From: Sphingobacterium daejeonense
GTDB lineage: Bacteria; Bacteroidota; Bacteroidia; Sphingobacteriales; Sphingobacteriaceae
Assembly: GCF_901472535.1 (NCBI RefSeq)
Contig: NZ_LR590470.1
Coordinates: 4,668,364 to 4,732,363, forward strand
DNA length: 64,000 bases
Reading direction: 5' to 3'
A program made the position numbers and the translations under genes. Shown in pieces: positions 12,212 through 21,778 of the stretch. Positions within the stretch are counted from its first letter, which is position 1. Each line of letters begins with the position of its first letter. Below the pieces are notes generated by a model. The model ran no database searches. It was given only the letters and a program-made list of their open reading frames with translations, and was not told the DNA's origin.

Positions 12212-13347
12212 ATGGATAGCAAAGAAAAAATTAATGTAGCAATAGTTGGATTAGGCTTTGGAGCAGAGTTTATTCCTATTTATCAGCAGCATCCTGATGC
12301 GAATATGTATGCCATTTGTCAGCGCAATGAAGAAAACTTAATGAGATTGGCGATGCCTTTGGCGTGGAAAAGAGATATACGGATTACGATGAGATGTTAA
12401 AAGATGAACAGATCGATGCTGTACACATCAATACGCCTATACCTAATCATGCTGAGCAATCCATAAAGGCTCTTAGGGCAGGCAAACATGTTGCTTGTAC
12501 AGTCCCAATGGCAACAACGGTAGAGGAGTGCCGACAGATTGTGGAGGCGGTTGAAGAAACAGGCCTGACCTATATGATGATGGAAACAGTGGTATATGCT
12601 CGGGAATTTTTGTTTATGAAAGAACTGTATGAGAAGGGAGATCTAGGCAAGATACAATTTCTAAAAGCCAGCCATCAGCAAGATATGGATGGATGGCCAA
12701 ATTATTGGCCGGGCTTACCTCCTATGCATTATGCTACACATTGTGTTGGGCCAGTGTTAGGATTGACAAGAAGTGAGGCAGAATATGTGTCCTGCTTCGG
12801 CTCAGGAACCATTAGAGAAGATCTAATAGGTCATTATAATTCACCATTTGCTGTAGAAACAGCGCATATTAAGTTTAAAAATTCTGACTTAAGTGCACAT
12901 GTCTATCGGTCATTGTTTGACACGGCAAGACAATACAGGGAAAGTTTTGAAGTTTATGGCTCCAAAAAGGCTGTTGAATGGCCATTGATTGAAGGTAAGC
13001 CATTGGTAATGCATGTTGCCAAAAAACCAGAACCAGAAATTCCTGAAGAAGTTGAATGTCCAGATTATGCACATTTACTTCCTGAACCTATACAGCATTT
13101 TACTACTGGCGGTGTGTATGATGAAGAAGAAAATCAGCACTTATCCTTCAGTCAAGGTGCTGGGCATGGTGGCTCTCATCCGCATTTGGTTCATGAATTC
13201 ATCGATGCCCTGAAGAATGGCAGACAGCCGTTCCCTAATGCAAGGCAATCTGCGAACATAACCTGTGTAGGTATTTTGGCACACGAATCTGCCCTGAAAG
13301 GAGGTGAGATTATTTATCTGCCATCATTCACTTGGGAAGCTGAATAA
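12212..13347 (+). CDS. Gfo/Idh/MocA-family oxidoreductase (frameshifted)
   Basis: The N-terminus has a Rossmann dinucleotide motif (VAIVGLGFGAEF) and the family's catalytic-region pattern (HINTPIPNHAEQ, AGKHVACTVPMA), followed by the mixed alpha/beta substrate domain (YATHCVGPVLGL). One break near 12345-12365 splits it. Likely an NAD(P)-dependent dehydrogenase acting on a sugar or cyclitol in the cytoplasm. The tight link to an epimerase-like TIM barrel and a secreted dehydrogenase suggests a pathway for an oxidised (keto) sugar; the specific substrate cannot be read from sequence. Confidence 0.85.
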
Positions 13348-13384
13348 ACCTGTCGAATTTGAAGAAAACAATTATTAAATAAAG

Positions 13385-16300
13385 ATGAATAGGATATTTA
13401 ATTTGTTGCTGATGTTATTTGTTGCCCTCTCGATTTGGGGATGCAACGAAGATAACAAGCCCAGAAGACTAGAATTGTTCTTTTTTAGGACACGATAGCA
13501 AACACCATGACTCCGAGTTACTAGCAGATATTTTATCCAAGGAGTATTTTGAAGATGGAATAAACATTACCTATTCAAATGATCCCGAAGATCTAAAACG
13601 CTCAGACCTGCACAAGTTTGACGGACTGATTCTCTATGCAAACCATGATACCATCAGCGAATCACAAGCTAAGGCATTGTTGGATTACGTTGCTTCTGGC
13701 AAAGGATTTATCCCTATTCATTCGGCATCTTTCTGTTTTCGAAATTCTGATGAGGTCGTAAAACTAATCGGGGGTCAGTTCAAAAGCCATGAAGGGGGTT
13801 CATTTGGTGCCGAAATCATCAAGCCCGAGCATCCGTCTATGCAAGGTCTTACCCCTTTTGTGACAGAATGGGATGAAACCTATGTCCACGATCTTTTTGC
13901 GGATGACATAGATGTCCTGATGGAACGGGTGGACAGCTCGCATAGAGAACCTTATACTTGGGTGAAGGATTACGGAAAAGGAAGGGTTTTCTACACCGCA
14001 TTTGGACATGATGAAAGAACATTCCGCAATCCTGGATTTATCAAACTGGTAAAGAATGGGATTCTGTGGGCTGTTGGTGAAAAGGCTGTGGATAGAATGA
14101 AGAAATATGTGATCGCAAAACCTAAATATGAGGAAGCAAGGATGCCAAATTACGAGCGTCGTGACCCTCCTCCGCGTTACCAGCATCCTTTAAGTCCTGA
14201 AGAGTCACAAACATTGGTACAGATTCCGGTTGGTTTTCGATTGGAACTTTTTGCTAGTGAACCCGAAATAAAGAAACCCATTTCCATGGATTGGGATGAA
14301 AAAGGAAGACTCTGGATCATCGAGACCATTGACTACCCTAATACCGTAAAAAGCGATAAAGGTCAAGGTGGTGACCGGATTACCATATGTGAGGACACTA
14401 ATAATGATGGAAAGGCAGATAAATTCACCGTCTTTGCTGAGGGGCTGAATCTTCCTACATCATTGGTGTTTTCAGATGGTGGTGTTATCGTGGCACAGGC
14501 ACCGCATTTCTTATTTCTAAAAGATACTGATGGAGATGATAAAGCGGATGTCCGCAAGGTTATTATGGATGGATGGGGAACTTTTGATACACATGCTGGT
14601 CCTTCTAACTTAAAATATGGTATTGACAATAAAATTTGGGGAACTGTAGGCTATTCGGGCTTTGAAGGATCCATAGCTGGTAAAAATTTCAAATTTGGCT
14701 CTGGAGCTTTTAATTTTGATCCATCAGTCAAAAACTTTGAATTTCTGGGAAATACAACCAATAATACTTGGGGATTGGGCTTCTCAGAAGATGCTGATGT
14801 TTTTATCTCCACAGCAAACAATGAACACAGTAATTTCTTGGCTATACCTCAACGGTACTATCAAAAAGCTAACCTGAATGAAAGAGGGATTGAAAAAATT
14901 GATGGTCATTATAAAATACATGAGTTAACAAAGGAATTGCGTCAAGTAGATGTTTTCGGTGGGTTCACCGCAGCAACAGGACACAATCTATATACCGCAA
15001 GGGCATTTCCTAAAGAATATTGGAACCGTGTTGCATTTATCGCCGAGCCTACGGGCAGATTGATCCATCGCCATATTTTGGAGCAATCTGGATCTGGCTT
15101 TAAGGAAAAAGGAGACGGTTGGAATGTCGTTGCCAGTTCAGACAATTGGTTTGGTCCTGTGGAGGCGAAAGTGGGTCCCGACGGAGCACTATGGTTTTTG
15201 GATTGGTATAATTTCATTATCCAGCACAACCCAACTCCTGATGGATTCGACAATGGTGAGGGTAATGCCTACATCGATCCTTTAAGAGACAATAAGAAAG
15301 GTAGAATTTACCGTCTTGTTTATGAAGATGCCGATAAACAAAAACACTATAAATTGGACGGAAAGAAACCAAGTAATCTCGTTGATGCTTTGGAAAGTGA
15401 CAATATGTTTTGGCGCTTAACTGCACAGCGATTATTGGTCGAGTCCAAAGACAAATCCGTAGCAAAGAGCTTGCACAGTTTAATCAAAGATGAATCAGTT
15501 GACCAAGTAAATGTTAATGGAGGTGCTATTCACGCCATTTGGACCTTACACGGCTTAGGTCTGTTGTCTGGTGAGGATAAAACTAGCACAGCCGTTGTTT
15601 TGGATGCTTTGAAACATCCTGCACCTGGTGTTAGAAGGGCTGTTATACAAGCATTGCCGAAAACTCCAGAAAATATTCAAAAGATACTTTCATCAGGAGT
15701 GATCAAGGACAAAGATTTGCGTGTCCGATTGGCAACCATATTGGCATTGGCAGACGCTAGTCCTAGCCCACAAGTTGGAAAAGCAATTTTTGAAGCTGTC
15801 CAACAACCGGAAAACGAAAAAGATAAATGGCTGTTCCATAGTTTGCAGATCGCAGGAGCAATTCATCAAAAAGCATTTGCTGACGAATTCAAAAAGAAGC
15901 TCGGTGATCTCGACCTAACGAATGTAAACGGGTCATTGGCAGAACGAATTTTGTTGGGGAATAACATGTCTGTTTTTTCTAATGCGAATGCTAATGCGGG
16001 GATAATTGCACCAAATCAGATTTCAGACTTAGCAGGCCAAGAACTGCACTTCTCAGCAAAGGTTATGAAAAAAGATGATAAAGCCTTGGAAGGCGTAATA
16101 GTGTCCTACGGCGATAAATCAAATGGATATATCGTATACATAAAAGATGGAAAACTTCAGTTTAGAGTTAATCAAATGGGGCGAAAAACCGCTATCTCGT
16201 CGGATAAAGATTTTGGTTCGGACTTTAATGTTAGGACTTCCCTCCTTTCTGATGGTAAAATGATCTTATATGTAAATGGTAAACCCGAAGCTGAGGGTGT

Positions 16301-16877
16301 CACCAGCGGCCTTTACAATGCAAAACCAAACGGACCTATTCTTTTCGGAAAATCTAGTCCATCGGATAAATCGGATGAAGTCAATGCTGACAGCCCCGGA
16401 GATTTCACGAATAATTTTAATTTCACCGGAACATTGGATGACGGTCGTTTAGTAGCCATGAATAAAGCCAATATCTCAACCACGGAATCGCCTATTGCTG
16501 ACAAAGAAATCAGAATTAAGACCTTGGTGGGAAAAATGGAATATGACATTACTAATTTTACCGCCAAAGCTGGATCTACATTAAAGATTGTTTTTGAAAA
16601 CAATGACCATATGCAGCACAACTTGTTGATTCTAAAACAAGGAAGTTTAGACCGTGTTGGTAAAGCAGCAGACGAATTAGCACAACAACCGAATGCTATC
16701 GATCTGCAATATATACCAACAACATCGGATGTACTGTTCAGTACACCTTTGGTGGATCCTGGAGAAACAGTAGAACTAAACATCAAAGTGCCAGATGGAG
16801 CAGGCGATTATCCATTTGCCTGTACATTCCCCGGGCATTGGAGAATTATGAATGGTGTAATGAAAGTCACAAAGTAA
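13385..16877 (+). CDS. Lipoprotein with ThuA, Pirellula-type dehydrogenase, HEAT, LamG-like and cupredoxin domains (frameshifted near N-terminus)
   Basis: The start at 13385 gives a lipoprotein-like signal ending SIWGC. The frame breaks near 13485 (T-run) and then is open to the stop. Domains in order: ThuA-like (GHDSKHHDSELL, YASGK..FIPIHSAS), sugar-dehydrogenase-like propeller with two calcium-like loops (DTNNDGKAD, DTDGDDKAD), HEAT-like helices, a LamG/ConA-like sandwich, and an azurin-like end with His in MQHN and Cys/His/Met in FACTFPGHWRIM. There is no CxxCH haem motif, which many relatives carry. About 1,160 residues. Likely anchored in the envelope and acting in periplasmic sugar oxidation with electrons leaving through copper (inference). 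Paralogue of the 2-2974 protein. Confidence 0.82.
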
Positions 16878-16885
16878 TCATAAGA

Positions 16886-16914
16886 AACCGCGCTAGATCA
16901 GGCGCGGTTTTTTT
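16886..16914 (+). terminator. Rho-independent terminator
   Basis: Arms AACCGCGC and GCGCGGTT enclose a short loop and are followed by a T7 tract. It closes the epimerase/oxidoreductase/ThuA transcription unit. Confidence 0.9.
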
Positions 16915-17054
16915 ATGGGTGATTTATTTGATAATTGAATGAAAAACATAAAATAATATGGAGAAGTTGCAAGGCTCAATCCATCAGTTGCCAATTATCT
17001 CCTAGAATTGATTTAGGCTTGATAGTTAAAAAAATTGACAAGGTTTATTAACAG

Positions 17055-17086
17055 AAAAGGAGACAATCTATAAGATGTCTCCTTTT
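17055..17086 (-). terminator. Terminator of tRNA-Arg
   Basis: Perfect 11-bp arms (AAAAGGAGACA / TGTCTCCTTTT) lie directly 3' of the minus-strand tRNA; the T-rich arm end serves as the U tract. Confidence 0.8.
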
Positions 17087-17087
17087 G

Positions 17088-17159
17088 TAGCCCCGAGCAG
17101 AATCGAACTGCTATCAAATGTTTAGGAAACATCTATTCTATCCGTTGAACTACAGGGCC
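17088..17159 (-). tRNA. tRNA-Arg (anticodon CCT)
   Basis: A 72-nt cloverleaf folds on the minus strand. The acceptor stem GGCCCTG pairs with CGGGGCT (closing G-U at the end), the D stem is GTTC/GAAT, the anticodon loop is TTCCTAA giving anticodon CCT (reads AGG), and the T arm is AGCAG-TTCGATT-CTGCT. The discriminator is A and CCA is not encoded. Confidence 0.92.
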
Positions 17160-17439
17160 GAGCTGCAAAATTATTATTTTATGCAGTTTGAACAAATTTA
17201 TTTTCACTATGGTCGAAAATATTTTTGCAATCTAGTGCTTCGCATAATTAATTGGCGAATAGAATGGTAGTGGTTTTAACATTATTAGTGGTAAAAATCG
17301 TGTTAAGATTGGAACTAATTGATTTTCAACCAAAAGCAATTTTGTGATATAAATCATATTTATAAATGATAGTGATTTTAAATAGATAAAACCGATAGTT
17401 AATAAGTAATTTCGATTAATAAAAGGGCGTTAAAAGTCG
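17160..17439. other. Intergenic stretch between tRNA-Arg and peroxiredoxin
   Basis: About 280 bp of AT-rich DNA. No ORF or stable hairpin was recognised; it should hold the tRNA promoter (minus) and the upstream part of the peroxiredoxin promoter (plus). Confidence 0.4.
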
Positions 17440-17447
17440 TATCTTTG
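17440..17447 (+). promoter_or_regulatory. Bacteroidota -7 promoter box of the peroxiredoxin gene
   Basis: TATCTTTG matches TAnnTTTG exactly, 27 bp before the ATG at 17475. It shows that an in-frame ATG at 17445 lies within the promoter and is not the start. Confidence 0.7.
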
Positions 17448-17474
17448 TATCACAAAAAAGAAAAGAAAAATAAT

Positions 17475-18107
17475 ATGAGTTTTACAGGTAAAAATTTCCC
17501 GAACATTACAGTAGATGCTATTGACTATTTAGGCGACAACTTCACATTGAATTTGTTTGAAAAAGCACAACAAGAGAACAAGAAAATCTTGTTATTCTGG
17601 TACCCTAAGGACTTCACTTTTGTATGTCCTACGGAGTTACATGCTTTTCAAGAGGCTGTTGCTGAGTTTGAGAAAAGAAACACAATCGTTATTGGTGCAT
17701 CATGTGATTCAGCAGAAGTTCACTTTGCATGGTTGAACACTGCAAAAGACAACGGTGGTATCGAAGGTGTTGAATACCCTATCATTGCTGATACGAACAG
17801 AAACTTATCTAGCGTATTAGGAATCTTAGAATTGAAAGAAATTGAGCACCCAGAATACGGAACTTTAGTTGAAGGTTCAGCTGTTTCTTACCGTGCTACT
17901 TACTTGATCGACGAAACTGGTAAAGTATTCCACGAATCAGTAAATGATATGCCATTAGGCCGTAACGTAAAAGAATTTATCCGTTTGATCGATGCTTATA
18001 CGCACGTTCAAAAACACGGAGAAGTATGCCCAGCAAACTGGGAAGAAGGTAAAGAAGCGATGAACGCTACACGTGATGGCGTTGCTTCATACTTATCACA
18101 AAATTAA
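17475..18107 (+). CDS. 2-Cys peroxiredoxin (AhpC/Prx1 type)
   Basis: Intact 210-residue protein. The peroxidatic Cys sits in FTFVCPTEL and the resolving Cys in HGEVCPANW, the canonical typical-2-Cys arrangement, so it should reduce H2O2 and alkyl hydroperoxides as a dimer/decamer in the cytoplasm. The start was chosen at MSFTGKNFP because the -7 box precedes it. It is followed by a terminator and then a thioredoxin gene, a plausible reductant partner. Confidence 0.93.
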   Translation: MSFTGKNFPNITVDAIDYLGDNFTLNLFEKAQQENKKILLFWYPKDFTFVCPTELHAFQEAVAEFEKRNTIVIGASCDSAEVHFAWLNTAKDNGGIEGVEYPIIADTNRNLSSVLGILELKEIEHPEYGTLVEGSAVSYRATYLIDETGKVFHESVNDMPLGRNVKEFIRLIDAYTHVQKHGEVCPANWEEGKEAMNATRDGVASYLSQN

Positions 18108-18123
18108 TATTCCCCCTAACAGA

Positions 18124-18150
18124 AGAGGAGGATAATCCTCCTCTTTTTTT
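18124..18150 (+). terminator. Rho-independent terminator after peroxiredoxin
   Basis: Arms AGAGGAGG / CCTCCTCT with a short loop, then a T-run. It probably attenuates read-through into the thioredoxin gene. Confidence 0.8.
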
Positions 18151-18176
18151 ATTCTACCCTAAAAAACAAGGAAATC

Positions 18177-18490
18177 ATGTTAGAAGAATTAAGCTCAGAC
18201 AACTTACAAGAGGTCATCAACAGCAATGATACTGTGATGGTTCAATATGCTGCTTCTTGGTGTGGTAACTGCCGCATTATGAAGCCTAAATTCAAAAATT
18301 AGCTGGTGAGAACGAAAATGTAAAATTCGTGATCGTTGATGCAGAGAAATTCCCTGAGTCAAGAAAATTAGCTAATGTAAACAACTTGCCTACTTTCGCT
18401 GCTTTCAAAGGCGGAAAACTTGTGAATCAAGTACAAACAAATAAAATCGAGGGATTAACAGATCTATTAAATGAAGTTACCAATAATTAA
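18177..18490 (+). CDS. Thioredoxin family protein (frameshifted)
   Basis: Reads MLEELSSDNLQEVI with the redox motif YAASWCGNCRIM (CGNC instead of the classical CGPC), then breaks at an A5 run near 18293-18297 and resumes as LAGENENVKFVIVDAEKF with the conserved cis-Pro region NLPTFAAFKGGK. About 104 residues. Likely a reductant for the upstream peroxiredoxin. Its 3' end overlaps the next gene's start by 20 nt. Confidence 0.85.
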
Positions 18491-18728
18491 ACATCTTACA
18501 GAGTTTATCGCAGAAAACGATGCTGACTTTGTTTTGGAAACAATCGAAACATTGGAGTCGTTGACTGAAGTATCTCAACTTAAAGACGAAGAGTTGGATG
18601 TTATTGGTGAATTAATCTCCAATATGTATGGCGCAATTGAAGTAAACAAATTAGTTCAAGAGGGAATGCCACAAAAAGAAGCCCTAAACACCTTTATGAA
18701 GCGTGTTTTGGGTTCTATTGACAAGTAA
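18471..18728 (+). CDS. DUF6952-like small protein
   Basis: Intact 85-residue acidic, helical protein (MKLPIIKHLTEFIAEND, ELISNMYGAIEVNKL). I recall this conserved family as DUF6952, found beside thioredoxin/peroxiredoxin genes in Bacteroidota; function unknown. Overlap with the thioredoxin reading frame implies translational coupling. Confidence 0.75.
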   Translation: MKLPIIKHLTEFIAENDADFVLETIETLESLTEVSQLKDEELDVIGELISNMYGAIEVNKLVQEGMPQKEALNTFMKRVLGSIDK

Positions 18729-18770
18729 TTCACATAAACAACTCATATAGTCATTCAATTGACTGATATT

Positions 18771-18822
18771 CTTTTCCACAAAAACCTGTGTATAACTCTG
18801 TTTTTGTGGAAAAGTTTTTTTT
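18771..18822 (+). terminator. Strong terminator of the thioredoxin/DUF6952 unit
   Basis: Perfect 15-bp arms (CTTTTCCACAAAAAC / GTTTTTGTGGAAAAG) and an 8-T tract. The loop holds TGTGTATAA, which also fits a DnaA box; I treat the hairpin as a terminator first. Confidence 0.85.
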
Positions 18823-18998
18823 AAATGGCTCGTCCAAAGAGCCTTATTTATATTACTTTTATATTCATTAAAGGTTAGACCAAAAAAAGCGCATCATCCT
18901 GCTAAAAAGAACCAAAGGATAATATCCTTAGATTCAAGTCGAAGATTTTTAATTGTTGGTAAAAGGAATCAAATTATTTTGATTCCTTTTATTTTTTT
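18823..18998 (+). ncRNA. Possible small RNA between two terminators
   Basis: No ORF. After one terminator, this 175-nt stretch contains hairpins GGCTC-GTCCAAA-GAGCC (18827-18843) and AAGGAT-AAT-ATCCTT (18915-18929), then a second terminator. That layout suits an independent small transcript, but no family was recognised. Confidence 0.2.
18961..18998 (+). terminator. Rho-independent terminator upstream of the PIG-L gene
   Basis: Arms AAAAGGAATCAAA / TTTGATTCCTTTT followed by ATTTTTTT. It terminates something plus-strand that is not the preceding gene, which already has its own terminator. Confidence 0.75.
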
Positions 18999-19022
18999 AA
19001 GCTAATCTTATTACATTTAAGT

Positions 19023-21463
19023 ATGATTCAAAGATTCTTAGGCCTCCTAATCCTACTCCTAACTTTTCTTTCTGCTGCAACTGCACAGCAAAGTAATTCA
19101 TCGTCTAACATAAAACTCAAAAATTGATAAACTGGGCACCTTGGGTACGGCACTTTATTTTGCCGCACATCCAGATGATGAAAACACCAGACTGATTGCC
19201 TACTTGGCAAATGACAGAAAAATATAGGACGGCATATCTCTCCTTAACCAGAGGTGATGGTGGTCAAAACCTTTTGGGTACAGAGCAGGGTATTGAACTA
19301 GGCTTGATCAGAACACAAGAACTGTTGGCGGCACGAGCAATCGACAAAGGCGAACAATTCTTCAGTGCTGCATATGACTTTGGTTTTTCAAAAACCCACG
19401 ATGAAACCTTTACGTTCTGGAAAAAGGATGATATCCTTCGCGAAGCCGTTTATCTGATCAGGAAATTGCAACCGGATGTGATTATCAATCGCTTTCCTCC
19501 GGATCGTCGTGGTGGCCACGGACATCACCAAGCATCCGCAATTCTAGCAAAAGAAGCTTATGAAGCTGCTGCTGATCCTAACAAATATCCAGAACAGCTA
19601 AAAGAATTGAAGCCCTGGAAAGCCAAAAGGATTGTATGGAACACAGCAAACTTTGGAGGGATGAACAACACCTCAGATGATCAATTAAAGGTTGTATTAA
19701 GCGATTATAACCCGTTAATGGGCTATTCCTATGGCGAGGTGTCTGCCATGAGCAGATCGCAGCATAAAAGTCAAGGTTTTGGTGCTGCAGCAAATCGCGG
19801 CCAGACAACAGAATTCTTTGATCATGTGGCAGGTGAAAAGGCTACCCAAGACCTTTTCGAAGGGGTAAACACCACATGGGAGAGGTTGGGTGAGCCCACA
19901 AAAAATATAGAACAGAAAATTCAGGATATCCAAAAGAAATACAATATCAACCATCCTGAAAACTCCATAAAAGAATTGGTCGAACTCCATGGATTGATCA
20001 AAGCTCTAAAACCAAGTGTTTATAGAGACAAAAAGCTCAAAGATCTAGAAGACATTATTCTCTCTTGCGCAGGTATAGTTGTTGAATCTATAGCTTCACA
20101 GCCAAATTATGTAATAGGACAGTCTTTTAATGTTACGAATGAAATTATTAAAAGAGCTTCAGAATCTGATGTCAAATTGATTTCCATTGATGGCAAATCA
20201 ATCAATGAGTCGATACCGGGCAATGAAACTAAAAAATATCCAAATCAAAAATCTGCTGATCATTGGACCCAACCATATTGGCTCGAAAAACCTAATTCAT
20301 TAGGTAAATTTGATATCGAAGAAAAGAATTTTGGTTATCCAGAAAACACGGACAACCCGAGTACAAAGTTTGTTTTAACGGTTGATGGTCTACAACTGGA
20401 AGTAGAAAAGCCGGTTGAATTTAGATTTGTTGACCCTGTAGATGGTGAAGTTTATCAACCCATCTCCGTTTCACCGGCACTTACCGCATCGATCAGTTCA
20501 AGTCAAGCCTTACTGAAAACAGGAGATAAGAAAACTATCAGTCTTACGATAAAAAACAACAGCAACAATATCCAAACCGGAGAACTGACCTTCAACCAAA
20601 GTGATGGTTTACAGATTTCACCGAATAAAATAGAATTTGAGATACCCGCAGGCCAATCTGTATTAAAGAGCTTTGAAATATCAAATCCCAAAAATACAGA
20701 AAGCAGTGATGTTGAACCTTTGATCAATGGCAACCCTGTCTATGGTTTTAAAAAGATAGCTTACCAACATATTCCGGATATAACATGGTTCCCTCCGGTT
20801 AATTTAAAAGTTAAAGCTTTGGAAATTAACAATCCTTTGAAAAAAATTGGTTATATTCATGGTGCCGGAGATTTAATACCTACGGCTTTGGAAAACATTG
20901 GCGTGCAAGTGGACCTGTTGAACAGCAATTTGCTTGCTAGCACTAACTTAAATCAATACGACGCAATCATTATCGGAATAAGGGCTTATAACGTTAGCCC
21001 AAATGCCAATCAATGGTTACCTATTTTGTTCAATTATGTGGAACAAGGGGGTACAGTCTTATCGCAGTACAATGTAAATTCTAGAATGAGTACGGACAAA
21101 TTAGGTCCTTACCCATTTGAAATCAATAGAGATAGAGTAACCGAGGAGGATGCCGAGGTTACTTTCACTGATCCGACAGATCCGGTCCTGAATTATCCGA
21201 ACAAGATAACAGAGAAGGATTTCGAGGGATGGGTTCAAGAAAGAGGTTTATATTTTGCGACCAATATAGCTCCAGAATACCGCACGCCATTGAGCTTTGC
21301 GGACAAGGATGAAGAACAAAACAAAGGTTCTTTGTTGGTTGCAAACCATGGAAAAGGGAAATTCGTTTATGCGCCATTGGCATTTTTCAGACAATTGCCA
21401 GCAGGAGTACCCGGAGCTACTAGATTATTTGTAAATTTGCTCGCTAAGAACGAAAAAAACTAA
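19023..21463 (+). CDS. PIG-L family deacetylase with C-terminal GATase-like domain (frameshifted)
   Basis: Signal peptide (LLTFLSAATAQQ), then an LmbE/PIG-L zinc deacetylase domain with the AAHPDDEN metal motif and GGHGHHQAS metal-binding histidines. A beta-sandwich middle follows (KKTISLTIKNNSNN) and a C-terminal class-I-glutaminase-like fold (IGYIHGAGDLIPTALENIGV). Two breaks lie near 19125 and 19210. About 813 residues, usual for the large secreted Bacteroidota version. It probably removes N-acetyl groups from an exported or imported amino sugar compound; the substrate is unknown. Co-transcribed with the symporter genes downstream. Confidence 0.85.
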
Positions 21464-21471
21464 GAAATATA

Positions 21472-21669
21472 ATGGAAAATCAAATCGAAAACTCAAAAGA
21501 AATCAACGTAAAAGGCATTATCTTATTAGTAGGTACTATTCTAGGTGCTCTGACTGGATGGGTTGCCAAAGAAACATTTTTAGGATTTGCTGGTGGACTG
21601 GTTGGTGGATTAATTTTCGCAATCATCTTCATCTCAATTTTATTACCAAATAAAACGCATGACAGATAA
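21472..21669 (+). CDS. Small two-helix membrane protein
   Basis: A 65-residue intact protein with two hydrophobic helices (GIILLVGTILGALTGW and a Gly-rich LGFAGGLVGGLIFAIIF). No family recognised with confidence. It begins 8 bp after the PIG-L stop and its end overlaps the next small ORF by 11 nt, so it belongs to the operon. Confidence 0.65.
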   Translation: MENQIENSKEINVKGIILLVGTILGALTGWVAKETFLGFAGGLVGGLIFAIIFISILLPNKTHDR

Positions 21670-21778
21670 AGGACTACCGCCATTCGTACGAAGTTGGAGA
21701 CAATTCTATTGGATAGTTGTTCTCTGGTTAGTCGTTTGCATAGTTCTCATGTATATTTTTACTAAATATTTTGGATGA
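21659..21778 (+). CDS. 39-residue single-pass membrane protein
   Basis: ATG at 21659 encodes 39 residues: a short N-terminal basic/aromatic segment (GLPPFVRSWRQFYW) and one transmembrane helix (IVVLWLVVCIVLMYIF). Its TGA overlaps the symporter ATG (ATGA at 21775), classic translational coupling. Probably a small accessory subunit of the transporter; unrecognised family. Confidence 0.6.
   Translation: MTDKGLPPFVRSWRQFYWIVVLWLVVCIVLMYIFTKYFG

Noticed and set aside
17445..17474. Earlier in-frame ATG for the peroxiredoxin
   Set aside because: It overlaps the perfect -7 promoter box, and the extra residues are Lys-rich and unlike the family.
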